The notes under the pieces were generated by a model that was not told where the DNA came from, did no database searches, and saw only the letters and a list, made by a program, of their open reading frames with translations. Of a stretch of DNA of 64,000 nucleotides, positions 42,801-57,000 are shown one piece after another. A program made the translations under genes and the position numbers. Source of the stretch: Lichenostomus cassidix. Taxonomy: Eukaryota > Chordata > Aves > Passeriformes > Meliphagidae. The DNA is taken from positions 28,276,566-28,340,565 of the forward strand of contig CM039182.1 in assembly GCA_008360975.2 (NCBI GenBank), written 5' to 3'. Each line of letters begins with the position of its first letter. The stretch's first letter is position 1.

Positions 42801-43055
42801 TGATTTTGGCTGGGATAGAGTTAATTTCCTTCACAGTAGCTTGAATGGAGCTATGTTTTGGATTTGTGCTGAAATGTTGCTAACAGAGCGATGTTTTGGT
42901 TATTGCTGAGCAGTGCTCACACAGAGTCAAGGCCTTTTCTCTTGTCACCCCAGCCCACCAGTGAGGCAGCTGAAGGTACACAAGAATTTGGGAGGGGGTA
43001 CAGCTGGGATAGCTGACCCCAACTAACTAAAGGGATATTCCAGATCATATGGCAT
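42801..43055 (+). mobile_element. ERVL-like LTR fragment
   Basis: It begins TGATTTTGGCTGGGATAGAG and continues with TGTTTTGGATTTGTGCTG, TTATTGCTGAGCAGTGCTCA, CAAGGCCTTTTCTC, GCTGACCCCAACTAACTAAA and GGATATTCCAGATCATATGG. As I recall this matches a widespread avian ERVL-family LTR. It stops just before the region where the polyadenylation part would lie, so the 3' end of the LTR is missing. Orientation is opposite to DGKB. Confidence 0.8.
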
Positions 43056-43177
43056 CCTGGTTTTTTTGTTTTCCATACACTTTCAAATACCCCAAACACC
43101 TGATTTATAAATAATCTATTTCAAATGTTTAGATTGGCTACAGCATTTGCAACCGTCCCCAAAATTTCTCGTTATTA

Positions 43178-43342
<165 letters not shown>

Positions 43343-46300
43343 TTAAAGAAACAACAATCAAAACTGCTTTTCACAATGCACATTAGTAATTTTCTGTAAC
43401 TCTATGAGAGCTGTGGGCACAGGGAAAATGAGAACATACTTTACCCTCTTAAAAAGTACTGTAAAAACAAGAAAATAAACACACAATGCTCAGAAATGAA
43501 CACTCTCTAATCTGTTCCTTAACTATTAAATAGCATATTTCTGAAGGAGTTTTTTGCAGGACTATTTCAACTCACACTTCGTGCCCTTGAAACCTGAATC
43601 AACCACAAAACACAGTCATTTCCACCAGCACTACAAAATCTCCTTTGGCAGAGCTTCCAGTGAGCAGAGGAACTGTCAGAGGAGCTGGACAATTATCAAG
43701 ATAAATGGGAACCTTGCAGAAAAAAAACTCTTCAGTGATCACGACACAGAAAACAAATGTTGCTTTCAAAACCTCATTTTTTGCGGACCTCTCAGGTATT
43801 CTAAAAACTGTCAGCCTCAGTAACTTGTGTTTAACAGAACTGTGCAAATCCCTTCAGCTCAGAATCATGTAGATATAACTTTTCCCATTCATTTTTAACT
43901 ATTTGCAGAATAACAAAGCAATTGTTTTAATAAGTAGCCATTACATAAAACCCTTGAACTCAGGTGCACTTAGAATTCATCATGCACATACCCGTCTTTT
44001 CCACATTAAATACCTCAGCAATACAACAAAAATAACTGTAACTCATTTTTTTTCCATTAAAATGCAGTGGCTGAGTGTACAATGGTCAAATGAGCGTAAT
44101 GGTCACAACAACACGAAGCAGTAATGAATATCAAAGCAACGAATAAGAGAATAGGTGAACCTTGTATTTGCACTTTTATTTCCACAAAAAAGCCTGGAAG
44201 TAAAGTAGAGAAGCAAAGAGTGAAACTAGAATAGGACTATCTAGAGCAATTATTTAGGCACTTAATATCGCAAACATTAGGACTTAATATGGCTTTTATT
44301 AATTAAATCAACAAAATATGGTACTGTAATAATTCTCAGACTTTAAAGAAATCCAGCATCTTAACCCTGACTCTAAAAAGTACATTTAGCAAATTATGTG
44401 ACCTGGAAGGAGGAAATGTAGCAGCCAAGGATTTGAACAATAGTTATATAACTGTTCTGTAACAGTTCGTAGCACCCATAAACAGGATACAACACTAAAA
44501 TTCAGTTTTACGAGGTGTTGGTGGAATTGTTTCCCTCCCACTCTCATCCACAGCTTACACAGTAATAAGAATGGCTTTTCCCAATGTTTTTCTTTTATCA
44601 AATTTTCTTAAATAAAACCACCTGAGACTATGCGTGGCCTCAATAAAATTGTTTATTTTCACTAATGGGATATATTTCAGTGTTACTGTCAACTGTAAGC
44701 AGTGGAGTTCAGCAGGTCTAATGGGCAGTCAAAGTAAATATTTACTTGATAAAATAATCTGTAATCTTATTGTTGTGTCATTTGAAATACAACCAAAAAT
44801 CACAACTTTATGTAAAAAAAGAAAAATAAAAATAAATAAACATGTTAAGCAATCAATTTTATTTTCAGTTGCAACTAGAAGTTGGTGGGTTAGACATTTA
44901 CTGACCAAGCTCACAAATTGATGACTGACAAAAACTTATTTTTTATTTAATTATCTATTATTTTAATATGTTTTTCAGTGTCCATATACATGGTTGTATA
45001 TAATAATCATTGCATTTTATGATAATTAAGTCAATAACTACGAAAGCAGCAGAGTGAGATGAGCAGATGTATGACAGAGGTGATTGAAACTTCCTAAAAA
45101 AGGATTTTTCTGAACTTTGGAGGAAAGTTTAAACATACATCAAATAGAAAGACAGCAAAGTCTTCTCACACATCTTTTATTATCCAAAGAAAAAAATACA
45201 TAAGCAAAATAGAAATGGACAGCTTTTTAAATGTTTTAAAACAATGACTTGAGGTTTTCTTTCAGCAATGACCATGCTTTCATTTCATATTTTGTCAGAT
45301 AGTCTATTAATCTTTAAATCAGTACTATGCCTATGCAACTGTAATTAAAAGCAAAACCTATGTTATGTTACTTACTGAAAAGAAATAAATCCTTGCTTTC
45401 AGTTTTTTTCATACTTTGTCAAGTATCAAGAAAGAAACCATGTTCCATTGCAGCAACAATGTAATATTCACCTTTTCCATGCATGATCTTAAAACAGTCA
45501 CATCCAAAAAGTACAGTTAGTTAACTGTTTGAAAAGACTGTCAAGTAAATAATGTCTGCAGAAGTAAATTCTTCTTTACTTGTCCAGCTAAACTTTTTCA
45601 AAAGATTGCCCCATTCAGGTCATGAGCTGTAATTATTTTGAGTGCTACAGCCAAGGCAGAATCATTTTTTACAATCTTTTGATCTCAGTCATTCAATCAT
45701 TTTTTCAGTTCATGTGACAGCATCTAAGCTAGAAGAGAAATCTTTCAAAATGCTCAAAATGACATATCGATATTTTAAGTAGAATGCCAACACGCAATCT
45801 TCTGCCTTCATACTCTGTAACAGTGCTGACAACCCTCAGAAAAAATTAATTCTTCTTCCTCAGCCTCAAGTAGGCAAACTAGTAATGGGAACATGTTCCA
45901 TCTTTAATAAGTTGACCTAAAGGGATATGAAGACTCAGATAATTTTGCACTCTTATTCAGGAATCACATTACAAAAAACCCCAAAAAACAGAAAACCTTT
46001 CTTAGAAAGCACTGTAGAGAAGAAATGCCAATTAAATGTTATCAACTGTACCTAAAAAAAAAAAAAAAGAGTCAGGTACATTTCTTCCATCAAAAATTAA
46101 AAAAAAAAAAAAAATCCGGAAAATATATACTGAAGTTACTAGAAATTTTTCCCAAGACTTTTTTTCTAAGCTTTCTAAATAGAGAGTAAAAACAAAGCTA
46201 TGGATATCTTTGCAGGTTTGTGTGATCCAAATCATCTACATAATCACTGTAAAATGCTGGTGTAAACACAAACCTCAGAACACAACCTGTATTCTCACTG

Positions 46301-49070
46301 TTTCCTAAAAGCACAGATGTTCAGCATGCCTTAGCATCTTAGCATTTCGGAGCAATTTCAGTAAATTCATAAGTACCACTCATGTTAAAACACAAATATG
46401 GTTTTAAACTCTGTTGGATTGCTCTTAGCTGTTTTCAAAATCAAGGATAAATTCCTTCTTTGTCTAAGTCTTTGCATTCCAAGCTCTCCTCAAGAGAGAT
46501 AGTTTCCAAATATGTGTATATATAGTATATAGCCTGTCATGGCAATGCTGAAATCCCATGTTATCTGCAAAGTTATAGCTGGCATAGTAAAAATTTAATG
46601 TAGCCTGAAATATAGTGTTTGTTTCATGAAAAATCTCTCTTTCTTTGTTTTCATAATTTTGTTATTTTTATTACCCACTAGGGCAGTGCTTTGGGTATTC
46701 AGTCAAAATACAGAAGACCTTCAATTCTCTCCCCTGCCTGAATTGATTTCAACTCTTACTGTTCAACCCATGTTCTGTTGCAATTTGCATTTAGACAAGA
46801 GGGTGGAAGGTGAGAAAGGGAAAATGTGGCCCAGGATTCAGAGTTTGCCTTGGATGAGGTGAGATGTCATTTCCCACCTCAGTGAGTTTGGGGCAGAATA
46901 AAAAGGCAAAGCATGGTGTGGAAGACTGCTGACTGAAAAGCTGTTACAAGTACCTGGGAAAAAGGTAGCTGGATTCTACACAGTGCTGCAAAAATTCTAT
47001 TTTAAATTAAAGCTCCAAAACAATAGAGATATAGATGTGACTTGGGATAATGTTGTATGGTTTTAGAATAAAGGCAAAACATTTAAAATAATGACACTAG
47101 AAATACGAAACCTGCATATATAACAGCAAAAGCATCAAAGTGTCTGATTTTCTCCTTAACTATCTTTCAGCCCTGACAAAAACACTTTTTATAACTGAAG
47201 ACAAATTTACATATGAAGTTCAAAACCATTTGAGGTTTAGCCCACATTAAAAATTATTATTCATTTTTAAAAGTGACTCAACTTCAGACGAAGAAAATTG
47301 AGCACTCAGCTGAGACTGGAATTTGGTGTACCATTTCTCCTATAATCAGAAAACACAAAACAGAAGGAAAACCTGCCCAGATTACACACTTTGCCTACGT
47401 TTTCCCCCCATCCTCACAGAAAAATCCTTGAAAATAATTTTTTTCTTAAAAAAAAATACATCAGACAACTTATGTAAAACTCACACACTATGTACACAGA
47501 AATGTTTTTCAATTTAAAAGGAAGTAACAGTTAGAAAAAAATTATTTTTATGAGTTATAATTCTTAACAGAAACTCATAACAACCTGTATGTTTATTGGG
47601 CCATAACTAATCTTAACACCTACAATAAAAAGTAGAGTAATAACCACTTTCTACCTCTATATCCCTTTTGTAAACTTAACACAATATGAAAATCCTCACA
47701 CACATACAAAATACCAAAGCTTCACAGATATTTTCTATATATCTTATTATGACTTAGAAAAGTAAAGGATTCAAGCATCTATATGTAATTTTCTGTATGC
47801 CAACAAAGCCTAGGTCAAACTCAAAAGCTCTGCTTGACAGATAAGCCAAAGGGAACCACTGGGGAAAATCCAGCAATCAGCTGATATTACTATTTTGATA
47901 CAGGTTCTTATTTTATGGATTTTTGTTTCTTTTGTGGATGCAACAATACAGTGTGTGTATATCTAAATTTACATACATAACTTTTCCTTTTGCATAGCTC
48001 ATTTAGTTCGGAGAACTGAAAAATGCTTTTACTCGAGCCATAGCTGTGCTTAATCTAAAGCTTTACTGGTCTAGAAATTCCAGTATACTAAAAAGGCAAA
48101 GCCTGCAAGCAAACCTGTATGCAGCACCAGAGAGTAAAAACTGCTCACCTTTCAACAAAAAGGTTGTTTCAGTAAAGACATGGCTCATGGAGCATGACTT
48201 AGGCAGAGAAGGCAATCACTGCCCAGTTGTCTAAAGAAGACCTCCCCAAAAGTGCTGCTACTAATCGTTTGGGTAACACTCTGTAATCAGAATTGGACTC
48301 CATCCTCCAGCAAATTATATTCTCATTGAATTCTATGACAATTGGGAAAAACGTTTCTTAGAAACCCAGTCAAAATTGGATCATGCTGCTTAAATAAATA
48401 CAGTGGCAAGTGATTTCTGCAACAGGGAATGGAGAAGGTAGAACAAGATGCAGGTAAGAGAAGTAGGAGCAGGAGCTCCTGCTGCAGAGGAAAGCCTCCT
48501 CCTAATAACCAAAGCAGGAGCTGCCTCTTCCACCCATCCTCCCTGCTGGGGATCGGCAACACAAGGAGCAAGACATCCATTTTACCCATTGCTATGTACT
48601 AAATGATACTTAGACAATGACTTCTTTGTGATAAAAAGCAATATTGACTGCATGTGCCAACACATCTTTAGTCCACATTAATAAAAAATGTTCACCAAAT
48701 CCCTCTTCCCTCAGCAGATGTTCAAGTGAAAAATATATGGTAAACAACAGGGAGTTAGGGAGGCTTAATTTTAGTCTGCTAGTGGGATGAGCTTTCAAAG
48801 GAAGAAATAAGTAAAGGACAAAAACAGACTCCAGGACTTGAGCAGAACTGCAGTTAAGTCCTGTGTGTACTTAAAAACTGTCACAGAAAAATAATGCATC
48901 AGGTTTATACATTTTAAAATTACTCCACCTAACTTCATTAGTGTCTTTTGGATTCCTTTGTTTTGCGACATTCTAAAAACTAAGTGTTCAATAGTCTGAA
49001 AGCTCCTCAGAGTGCATCTCTGAGAGGAAGACCCAGGGTCTCTGGATGCTGTGATTATTTGGGCTCCATG

Positions 49071-49386
49071 AGACCAGGACAACTGCCTGAAAGGAGGCTG
49101 TAGCCAGGTGAGGGTTGACCTCTTCTCCAGGCAACCAGCGACAGAACAAGGGGAAGCAGCCTCAAATTGTACCAGGGGAGGATGAGGTTTTCCAGAAGGA
49201 AAAATTTCTTTACTGAAAGTGTGGTTACAACAGGCTCCTCAGGGAAGTGAAGGAGTGACCATCCCTGGAAGTGTTCAGAAAAGTGACACGGTACCTCATA
49301 TGTTTTAATGGGCATGGTGGCATTCTATCAAAGATTGGACTTGATGTTCTTGGAGGTCTTTTCCAACCTTATTGATTAGGTGATTC
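49071..49386 (+). mobile_element. CR1 LINE 3' fragment, plus orientation
   Basis: Sense CR1 text: TCTTCTCCAGGCAACCAGCG, AGAACAAGGGGAAGCAGCCTC, GGTTACAACAGGCTCCTCAG, then TTGGAGGTCTTTTCCAACCT at about 49350 and a degraded ATTCT-type tail. 5'-truncated. Confidence 0.9.
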
Positions 49387-50507
49387 TCTGAATTCTTATA
49401 TTTGTATACTTTAAACTCATTACCATTTAACCTAAACTTCCAATAAAGGCTTCAAAGTTATTGAGTAGTATATATTGCACGACAAAATTTCAAAGCTACC
49501 TCTGGTTCTTCTGCTGTTCCATACAGCACAGACATTTCCTGAAATGAGTTTGTCCTCGAGCACAAAATTTTTTCCCCATTTTGATTAATCATGTTTCTTG
49601 TTTCCAAGCAATCAAGTTCCTTTTACCCTTCCTCTTACAAAGTTTTAAATGTTCATACAGTGACAATTCTTGACAGCACAAAACCTGTGTTTTTTGCAAT
49701 CATTATTCTCTATTATAGTTTCAGATGGGAGCAAAGCTTTAAAAGTCAAATACATACCTAGGCCATAAAATTGAGAGAATTAGCAACACGAGCACACATT
49801 AATCTGCATCTTAAACTACAAATGATGAAGGTTCCTGTGCTTGCTGCAACTATGTACCAATATAAACTGGATTGCCCTTTTTCTGTGCTAAATACGATGC
49901 CTAAACTTTTGTTCTTAGTGATCTCATGATTGGTGTAGTCATGAAGAGCAGCTAAAAAAGAGATCACTAGAGGCTGTTCTCCGCGTGACTCAGAGAAACA
50001 AGCCTTAACAATGCTATCAAAAGCTTTTCAACACTTAGGGGCAACCAAAACTAGCAGAAACTCTATCAAGCACAGTAGTACTGCCATCAGTAATTTGGCA
50101 TGTCCAAAATTCTCTACTGCCTGACTAAATTTGGATGTGGAGACTTCGTATCATGGAAATATATGACACAGACCCTGCATACATACACACAATGTTGCCA
50201 AGCCCTTGCATTTTGGTTTATATATACATACACATAATATGCGCAATTAGGTGAATTCAGATGAGTTCTAAAATCAGCAAGCTATTACCTGCTCTAATCT
50301 ATCAAATCTTTATAAAAAATTAGCATAAGGTGGCCACATACAACCTGGGGAAGGGAAAAAGAACATGTCTTCTTCATATTCTACACATCTTTGGACAGCA
50401 TAAGCAGATTTGGCCTCCTGGGGCAAGTATTTCATATTTTTTTAATTGTGCTCCCTTTTTATGTAGTAAGAAATTGCCTGAAGGGTCATGATTCAATGCT
50501 CCTGACT

Positions 50508-50530
50508 AAAAAAAAAAAAAAAAAAAAAAA
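50508..50530 (+). repeat. A-homopolymer, 23 bp
   Basis: A run of 23 A. I checked the preceding sequence for a retroposed transcript and recognised none. Confidence 0.9.
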
Positions 50531-52651
50531 CAGTATTGCTTATATGGAGTTTCTCCAATTTCCATTTCCTTTGTAGAATATTTTAAAGTTTGTGTGTGTT
50601 GAAAGTGTTGACACTGCAACAACAGTTCCCATTTATCACCATGTCAGCTGAGACTCTTGCCATATATATTTTGGATACAATCTTTGAATACTTATAGTAT
50701 TACATGTTTTGAGCCTTTGGAAACATTAATATTACAGAAACTTTAAAGTTAGTCACTGAAAAAGTAGCAGCTTTGCTGTCCATAGGAATGAGCTGCTAGC
50801 AGACATCTGCTTACATGTCACAGCCTCCCAACCATTGCTTAATTACAAAGGCATGGTATGATGCAGAGATTGTTTCCACTGTGGTATTTACACATTTAGC
50901 TACCTTATAAGGGTACTGAAAAAGTTTACTGCTAAATAGATAAAATTATAAAATAAGAGTCAAAGAAAAAAGGCTACAGACTGATCAGTAAAAAATAAAA
51001 AATTCCAGCTCAAGACCTAATTTCTGGGATAAGACTATTCTCTAATTGCTGGGAACTTGAAGTTTAATGAAATAAACAACTGGTAAGAGGCTCCAAGTGT
51101 GTCTTAACTGTATGTTAGGAAGTTTTAGAGTTTTTCTATTTTCATTATTTCAGAAAAGCAACTCCATATTTATATTATACTTTCACACATTTAGTAAGTT
51201 TAATAAATGCTCATTTATCTCAACATTTGTCATTGCAAATCTATCCTGAGAAGTCTGCTTTATGTTCATTGCTCTGAGAAACAAACATTTCAAGTACCAC
51301 TTCCATAAATCTTCTACATGTGGACTTCCAAATTTTAAGAAATTCTGTTTCCATCTAAGCCAGCTGTTTTCAAGTTTGTTATAGCTAAATGGCATTTTTA
51401 CAGCACTGCTATATAAAATATTTTTTTTTCATCATTACTTTGTTTAATTAGTTAACTGCTTTATCTCACTAATTTCTTATGAGCTTTTATGGACAATATG
51501 GATCATTACAGGCAATACTTGAGAAACAGAGTAGACAGAAGAGAGGAATCATGCATGAACATCAAGGACAGAAAAGCTCTTAAGAACTACTGGAGATCTG
51601 TGTTTACTGATCCTTGCTTGATGCATCTCAAATTCTTTGCCTTTCTCTACAAATACATTAGACCTGAATTTTGTATCTGCCTTAGTTCAAAGAGATTTCG
51701 TCTTCTGCCTTTCCAATTTAATATCAAAGCTGGAATGGGGTAATTGTTTGCTCATTCAATGATTGTAAGGAGACGGCAAACAAGAATAAACCTTATAATA
51801 TAGTACACTGACAGAAGCAGCATTGAACCCTTCTACCAGAACTATGTGTGACTTTATCAAATGATATTTTGTGTCAGAGTATCAGAGACACTCCAAGGAA
51901 GACTGCATTTTTATAGAAACTTATTTGGCAAAGTAATAACATTATTCAGATAAATAGCTCCCACAAGCAGGCTTATAGAGATCTCTAATCACCCTAAACA
52001 ATATCTGCTTGACTATTTAATTTAAGCAGTTTGATACTCTTGGGTTACTTGCCCTCTACAGGCTTAGAAGCCAAAGCCCATTTGCTCTCTTAAGCTTTAT
52101 TACTTACTCTGTTATCACTTCCTGCAATTCCCTATTCAGCTAATAAAACAAGCAAACAAGAACACATAAATTCTCAGCCATCTCTGTTCATGTATTCAGA
52201 AATATCTTTAATCCTAAAATTATCCTATAATCACTTTTCTATGGTTTTAACCCATCAATCTGTTCCTCATTTATATTTTCCCACACTTCCCTCATTTTTC
52301 TCTAAGCTTATTCCCCAGGATACATGGTTGCTGTTTTGTGTGCTACCACCAATTACCAGTTTTTGTATGACACATATAGTAATAGAGAGCTTTCTATGTT
52401 TTATAACTTTAAAACTAGTCTGTCCAGTTCTACAGCTTATCCCCTGGACTTTGAAAGAATCACATTGTTTGAATTCAGGGAAATACAGAATGGATTGTTT
52501 TCAACAAATCTGAGTCATAGGCAGTCTGAAGACAGGGAAAGAGAAAGGAGTGAGAAGTACTACACATCTAGATCAATTTTTGCCTTAAAATAATAATGCT
52601 GAACGGTTGCATAAATATCCTAAAGTGAATACCTAGGTAACTTTGCCTTGG

Positions 52652-52720
52652 CAGGGGGTAGGACTGGATAATCTTTAGAGGTTCCTTCCAACCTTAACTA
52701 TTCTGGGATTGTATGAATGA
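52652..52720 (+). mobile_element. Very short CR1 3' end
   Basis: Only the terminal part of a CR1 remains: GCAGGGGGTAGGACTGGATA, ATCTTTAGAGGTTCCTTCCA and ACCTTAACTATTCTGGGATT. An extreme 5' truncation, plus orientation. Confidence 0.88.
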
Positions 52721-54276
52721 GCCAAGACATAATTATGAAGGCATCATGTGAAAAGGACAGAAGCCAAGTGACTCCTACTGAAGTTTAGTCACTGAGTCTA
52801 CATGATATACATGATGTACAGGATATAAGTGATAACATCATGAAGTAAACCTACCACCCAACAAACCAAAGACCCCATAAAATAAACTGTGAAAAATGCA
52901 GCTTGTACTATAAATGCATATAATTTAACAGAAAGGTGGGTAAAACAGAGTTTTACTAAATCTAAATACATACACAGTAAGAGTGCTTCTTGACCACAAG
53001 AATGCCAAGAATTATGATAAATAAGATTAAGAACTGGTTAAACGAGAAAAAAATCTTTCAGAGTTAAGTTGCATTAGCTTGGGGTTCATTCCTCATACTT
53101 CCAAGACAGTAAGTCATCTTAAATGCATTTCTAGCATTCACAAGGGTATTTCAAAGCTATCAAATAGTGATCTGTGGAATTTATTTGGATATTTAATTAA
53201 CAGTTTGGAACAGGAAAGCAACCAGTCCTGTGTCAAAAATTTACTTCTGAGGTATCAAAAGTAGCTAAATTAAGCCAGCTCTTTTAAAAAGTTCTGTCAG
53301 ACATACTCACAATTCGACTGCAACGTGAGCACACCCTGAGCTAGTTTTTCATATGCTTACTTGTATCATCCAACTTAGTCTCTTTCTATAGAAGCCTGTA
53401 GCCCTATGAAAGGTCTATTATAAAATTAAATTACACAATGCATATAGCAAGATTTTAAAAAGCATAGATTGTAGCAATTTATTCCATGAAAAGAACCCTT
53501 AGAGGCCAACACCCACCACGAACAGTTGCTGTAAGTACCATACTGATCAAATTACTAAAGTTTATGAGGTAATTTTGTCATTTACCTGTCATTGTAGTCA
53601 GAACATTTCTTAGCAATTTCTGGCAAGTTTATCACAAATTTCCTCAACAAACTCTGTTTCCAAATCACAAAAGTGCTCCCCATCTTTGGGTAGGTTCTTC
53701 CTTAAATCTTTCCTGCCACAAATCCTGACAACAATCAATAACCTTGCAGCAAGCGGCATCTGCCTTGCCAATCCATAATATTATATTTTAGGGGGAAAAA
53801 TAGAAATGAGATAAACAAATCAATTAACTAAAATATCTTTTCTGTCACCTATGCTTCAAACTACAAAGATATGACCCTAAACTAAACTCAATGTATATTT
53901 AAAAGAAAAAGATAAATGTCTGTTTATTTTAAGCTTAATATAAACTTAGCATAAACTCATTCAAATGTTTTATGAATATGTAGCCCTAAAGTAGAGGTAT
54001 TATAACAACATTAAGTTGTCTCACCTAGTAGCAAAACACCAGTAACATGACACTGGTATTCATCAACTTAATGTTGCCACAGACAAAAGACAACATAACA
54101 GTAATGAACTATCAACACTCCCTGGTCCCAGGATTCAGATTTATATCCCTTCCTAATCCATCCAATTCTATCTCAGTATGATCACCCTGGACATGTTTGT
54201 TAATTTAATTTTATATTGTTCAGTTAGGAAGATTAACAATGACAGTCTCCAGAGCATGTAAGATACAGATAATTAG

Positions 54277-54450
54277 AGCAAAAGTAAGCAGAAAAGATAT
54301 GAGAAGTAAAGAAAGATGAAGAGTTAATCATGAAAAAGGAAAAAAAGAACAAGAGAAAACAAAACAAAAAAAAGGGATAAGAAAAGACAGGAAGAAGCAG
54401 ATGAAACTTCAAAAAAGCAAGACAAAAGAGAAGAAGAAAGAAAAGTTCCA
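54277..54450 (+). repeat. Purine-rich (A/G) low-complexity tract
   Basis: About 170 bp dominated by A and G on the plus strand (GAAGAAG, AAAGGAAAAAAAG and similar). On the DGKB-sense strand it is a long pyrimidine tract. The Phe/Leu-rich open frame opposite is a composition effect. Confidence 0.8.
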
Positions 54451-55874
54451 TCTTCTGATCTTCTTCCCTTACTTCACAACTCTCTTCCTTTGCTCCTTCA
54501 TACCTGTTTTTAAAAGTTGTAACTAATGTATCTTAAAGACAAAAATCTAAAAGTATGATCTCATGATTTTCCAAGTTTCCAGAGACCTTAACTTTCCCAT
54601 GATTTAAAAGGATGACTTCCACTTCAGAATAAATATATTCCACCTCATGCTCTTTACGTGACAAGAAAAACCCTAAAACGTCACAAGTTAATATTAGAAC
54701 ATTCAGAAATAGGAAATTACAGCCACAAGCAGGCCTTAACTTTTCCAAAACTTTGTATTCATCATTAACTTGCAGCTGAACATTCTGAATGTTCCATATG
54801 CCTGATTATTAAAAGTATTTAAATGCAGTAATATGTTAATAAAATAGTTTGTTTTAAGGAAAAGAAAAAGAGGCAAGAGTATGATTGGAAAAAAATTCAC
54901 CTAAGACCCTAGGGAATAGACTAGCTGTGAGGGAGCTACATTCCAATTCCAACAGAGTTACATTTCAAGTAAATAGAAGAGTAAACCATCTGTGAACTTT
55001 TGGACTCACCTGATTGTGGAGATCAGGCTTAATAGCCAGAGCTTGCTTTGGTTCAGGAAAAATGAGAAAAAGGAAAGTTGGTTGATACAGTGAAAGACAG
55101 CTGAGAGTGCAAAGAAAACCAAAACTAGACTTCAAAACTTTGTCAAGGAACAGTAAAGGAAACAATTCAGACTTTTCCTTTGCTTTTCAACATGGGCTTT
55201 CCCCTTCCTCTTTTATATCCCATTTCAGAATTAGACAAAGCAAAACATTTGAATAACTGTGATGTAAAAATACTGTTCTAGAACATTTTAACCTAAGGAA
55301 GCTGTTCTTGGAAAAAAGACATTGGAAGTCCTGGAGCTTGCCAGGTGTACAGCAAGTGCAATTAACAGTAGACAAGATCTTATGGAAAATTTTAAGACAT
55401 TTCACCTCAAGGAAAGATAAACTCTAATGTCTATATGGAGTATGGCTTTTCTTAAGCAATGGTACCACACTTTATTTGAGTCTATTACATGTTTTAAATA
55501 CCACTGTATAAAGAAATATAAAACAACCATAAAATCAGAATTTACTGAATGCTATTTAGCAGGTTACAGGCTTCCCTAACAAACACGATTAATAATAACT
55601 ATAGGATATGTCATTTTTACTTGGTGTGTAGGATGATCCAAGCTGGCCTCTTCCACTCCTTCTGCAGCCCCATATATTCTTCATTCTCTTACAAAGTAAA
55701 TTTTCTTACAAAGTAATTTTTTAAGCTTGGATGTGGCATGAAATTAGACATGTAAGAAAACTGTCACCACATTTATGCTCAAGTTTCTCAAAGAGAAAAG
55801 ACTTGGTTTTGTTCTTATGCTTACCAAACAGTGTGTGCCCTCATTGAAATAAAGCTTGTCTCAGATTGTGCACT

Positions 55875-55890
55875 AAAAAAAAAAAAAAAA
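55875..55890 (+). repeat. A-homopolymer, 16 bp
   Basis: A run of 16 A with no recognisable retroposed gene in front of it. Confidence 0.9.
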
Positions 55891-56457
55891 CTCAGAGAAT
55901 AAATGAATGACTAACTTTCAATATGTATGAGATCATGGCTTCAAGATAAGTCATAAAATAAAGACCAAGTCTCCTGAAAGTAGTGACGCACAATCCTCTG
56001 CACCATTATGAAATATGCCAGACCCTTGTCAGAATATTTCAATCTTAGTGTCACTCACAAATAGCAAAGCAGAGGTTATACTCACAGAAGTCATCTAAAA
56101 TACTCTATGATTTATCCCCCCTGTCTTTTAACAAATTCTAAATCTGAAAAAACCAACACCCAAGATACAGATCTTAATATAAATAAAATGTCTAGACAGG
56201 AGAATAACTTGTTTTAGACAACAGAGACTGTTGAGGCTGCCTTCAGAAATCTGATCACCCAAATCAAAATTCTAAGACAATACAGAAATCTCTGCATATT
56301 TATTTTAGTCAAAAATTACATTTGATATAAAGCTGTGTAAACTATTTGCTTTTGACCCACCAAAATGATAATTTTTTAGTAAAAATTTCCTTTGTTGAAA
56401 AGAAGAACCAACACCTCAGTAGATAACAGACTCTAACAAATGTGATATTAGTAGTCG

Positions 56458-57000
56458 TAGAACCCGAGAATGGCCTGTTTTGGAAGGGATCTTTAAGAGC
56501 CTCTAGTTGTCTGCCTGCTGTGGGCAAGGGACACTTTTCACTAACCCAGGTTGCTCAGAGCTCCATCCAACCTGGCCTTGAGCACTTTCAGGGATGGGGC
56601 ATCCACAACTACTCTAGACAAACTGTCCCAGTGCCACAGAAAGGAATTTTATCCTTACTGTGGAAACCATTCCCCCTTGTCCTGTCACTCCACACTCTTG
56701 CAAAAAGTCTCTCTGCCTCTTTCATGTAGGCTCCCTTCAGGTACTGGAAGGCTGTGATTAGGTCACCCAAAAACCTTTTCCAGGCTCAGCAAACCCAATA
56801 CCCTCAGCCTTTCCTCAGAAGAGAGGTGCTCCATCCCTCTAACCAACTTGGTGGGCAACCTTTGGACTCTTTCCAGCAGGTCCATGTCCCTCCTGTGCAG
56901 GATGCAACACTCCAGGTGGGGTCCCATGACAACAAAGCAGAGGAGCAGAATCCCCCTCCTCAACCTGCTGGCCACAATTTTGATGCAGCCTAGGACATAT
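56458..57000 (-). mobile_element. CR1 LINE 3' fragment, minus orientation
   Basis: The plus strand shows reverse-complement CR1: CCATCCAACCTGGCCTTGAG, GATGGGGCATCCACAACTAC, CCCCTTGTCCTGTCACTCCA, CCCTCAGCCTTTCCTCAGAA, CTTTCCAGCAGGTCCATGTC and ACACTCCAGGTGGGGTCCCA. At about 540 bp it is one of the longer copies. The short ORFs in it are remnants or chance frames. Confidence 0.95.
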
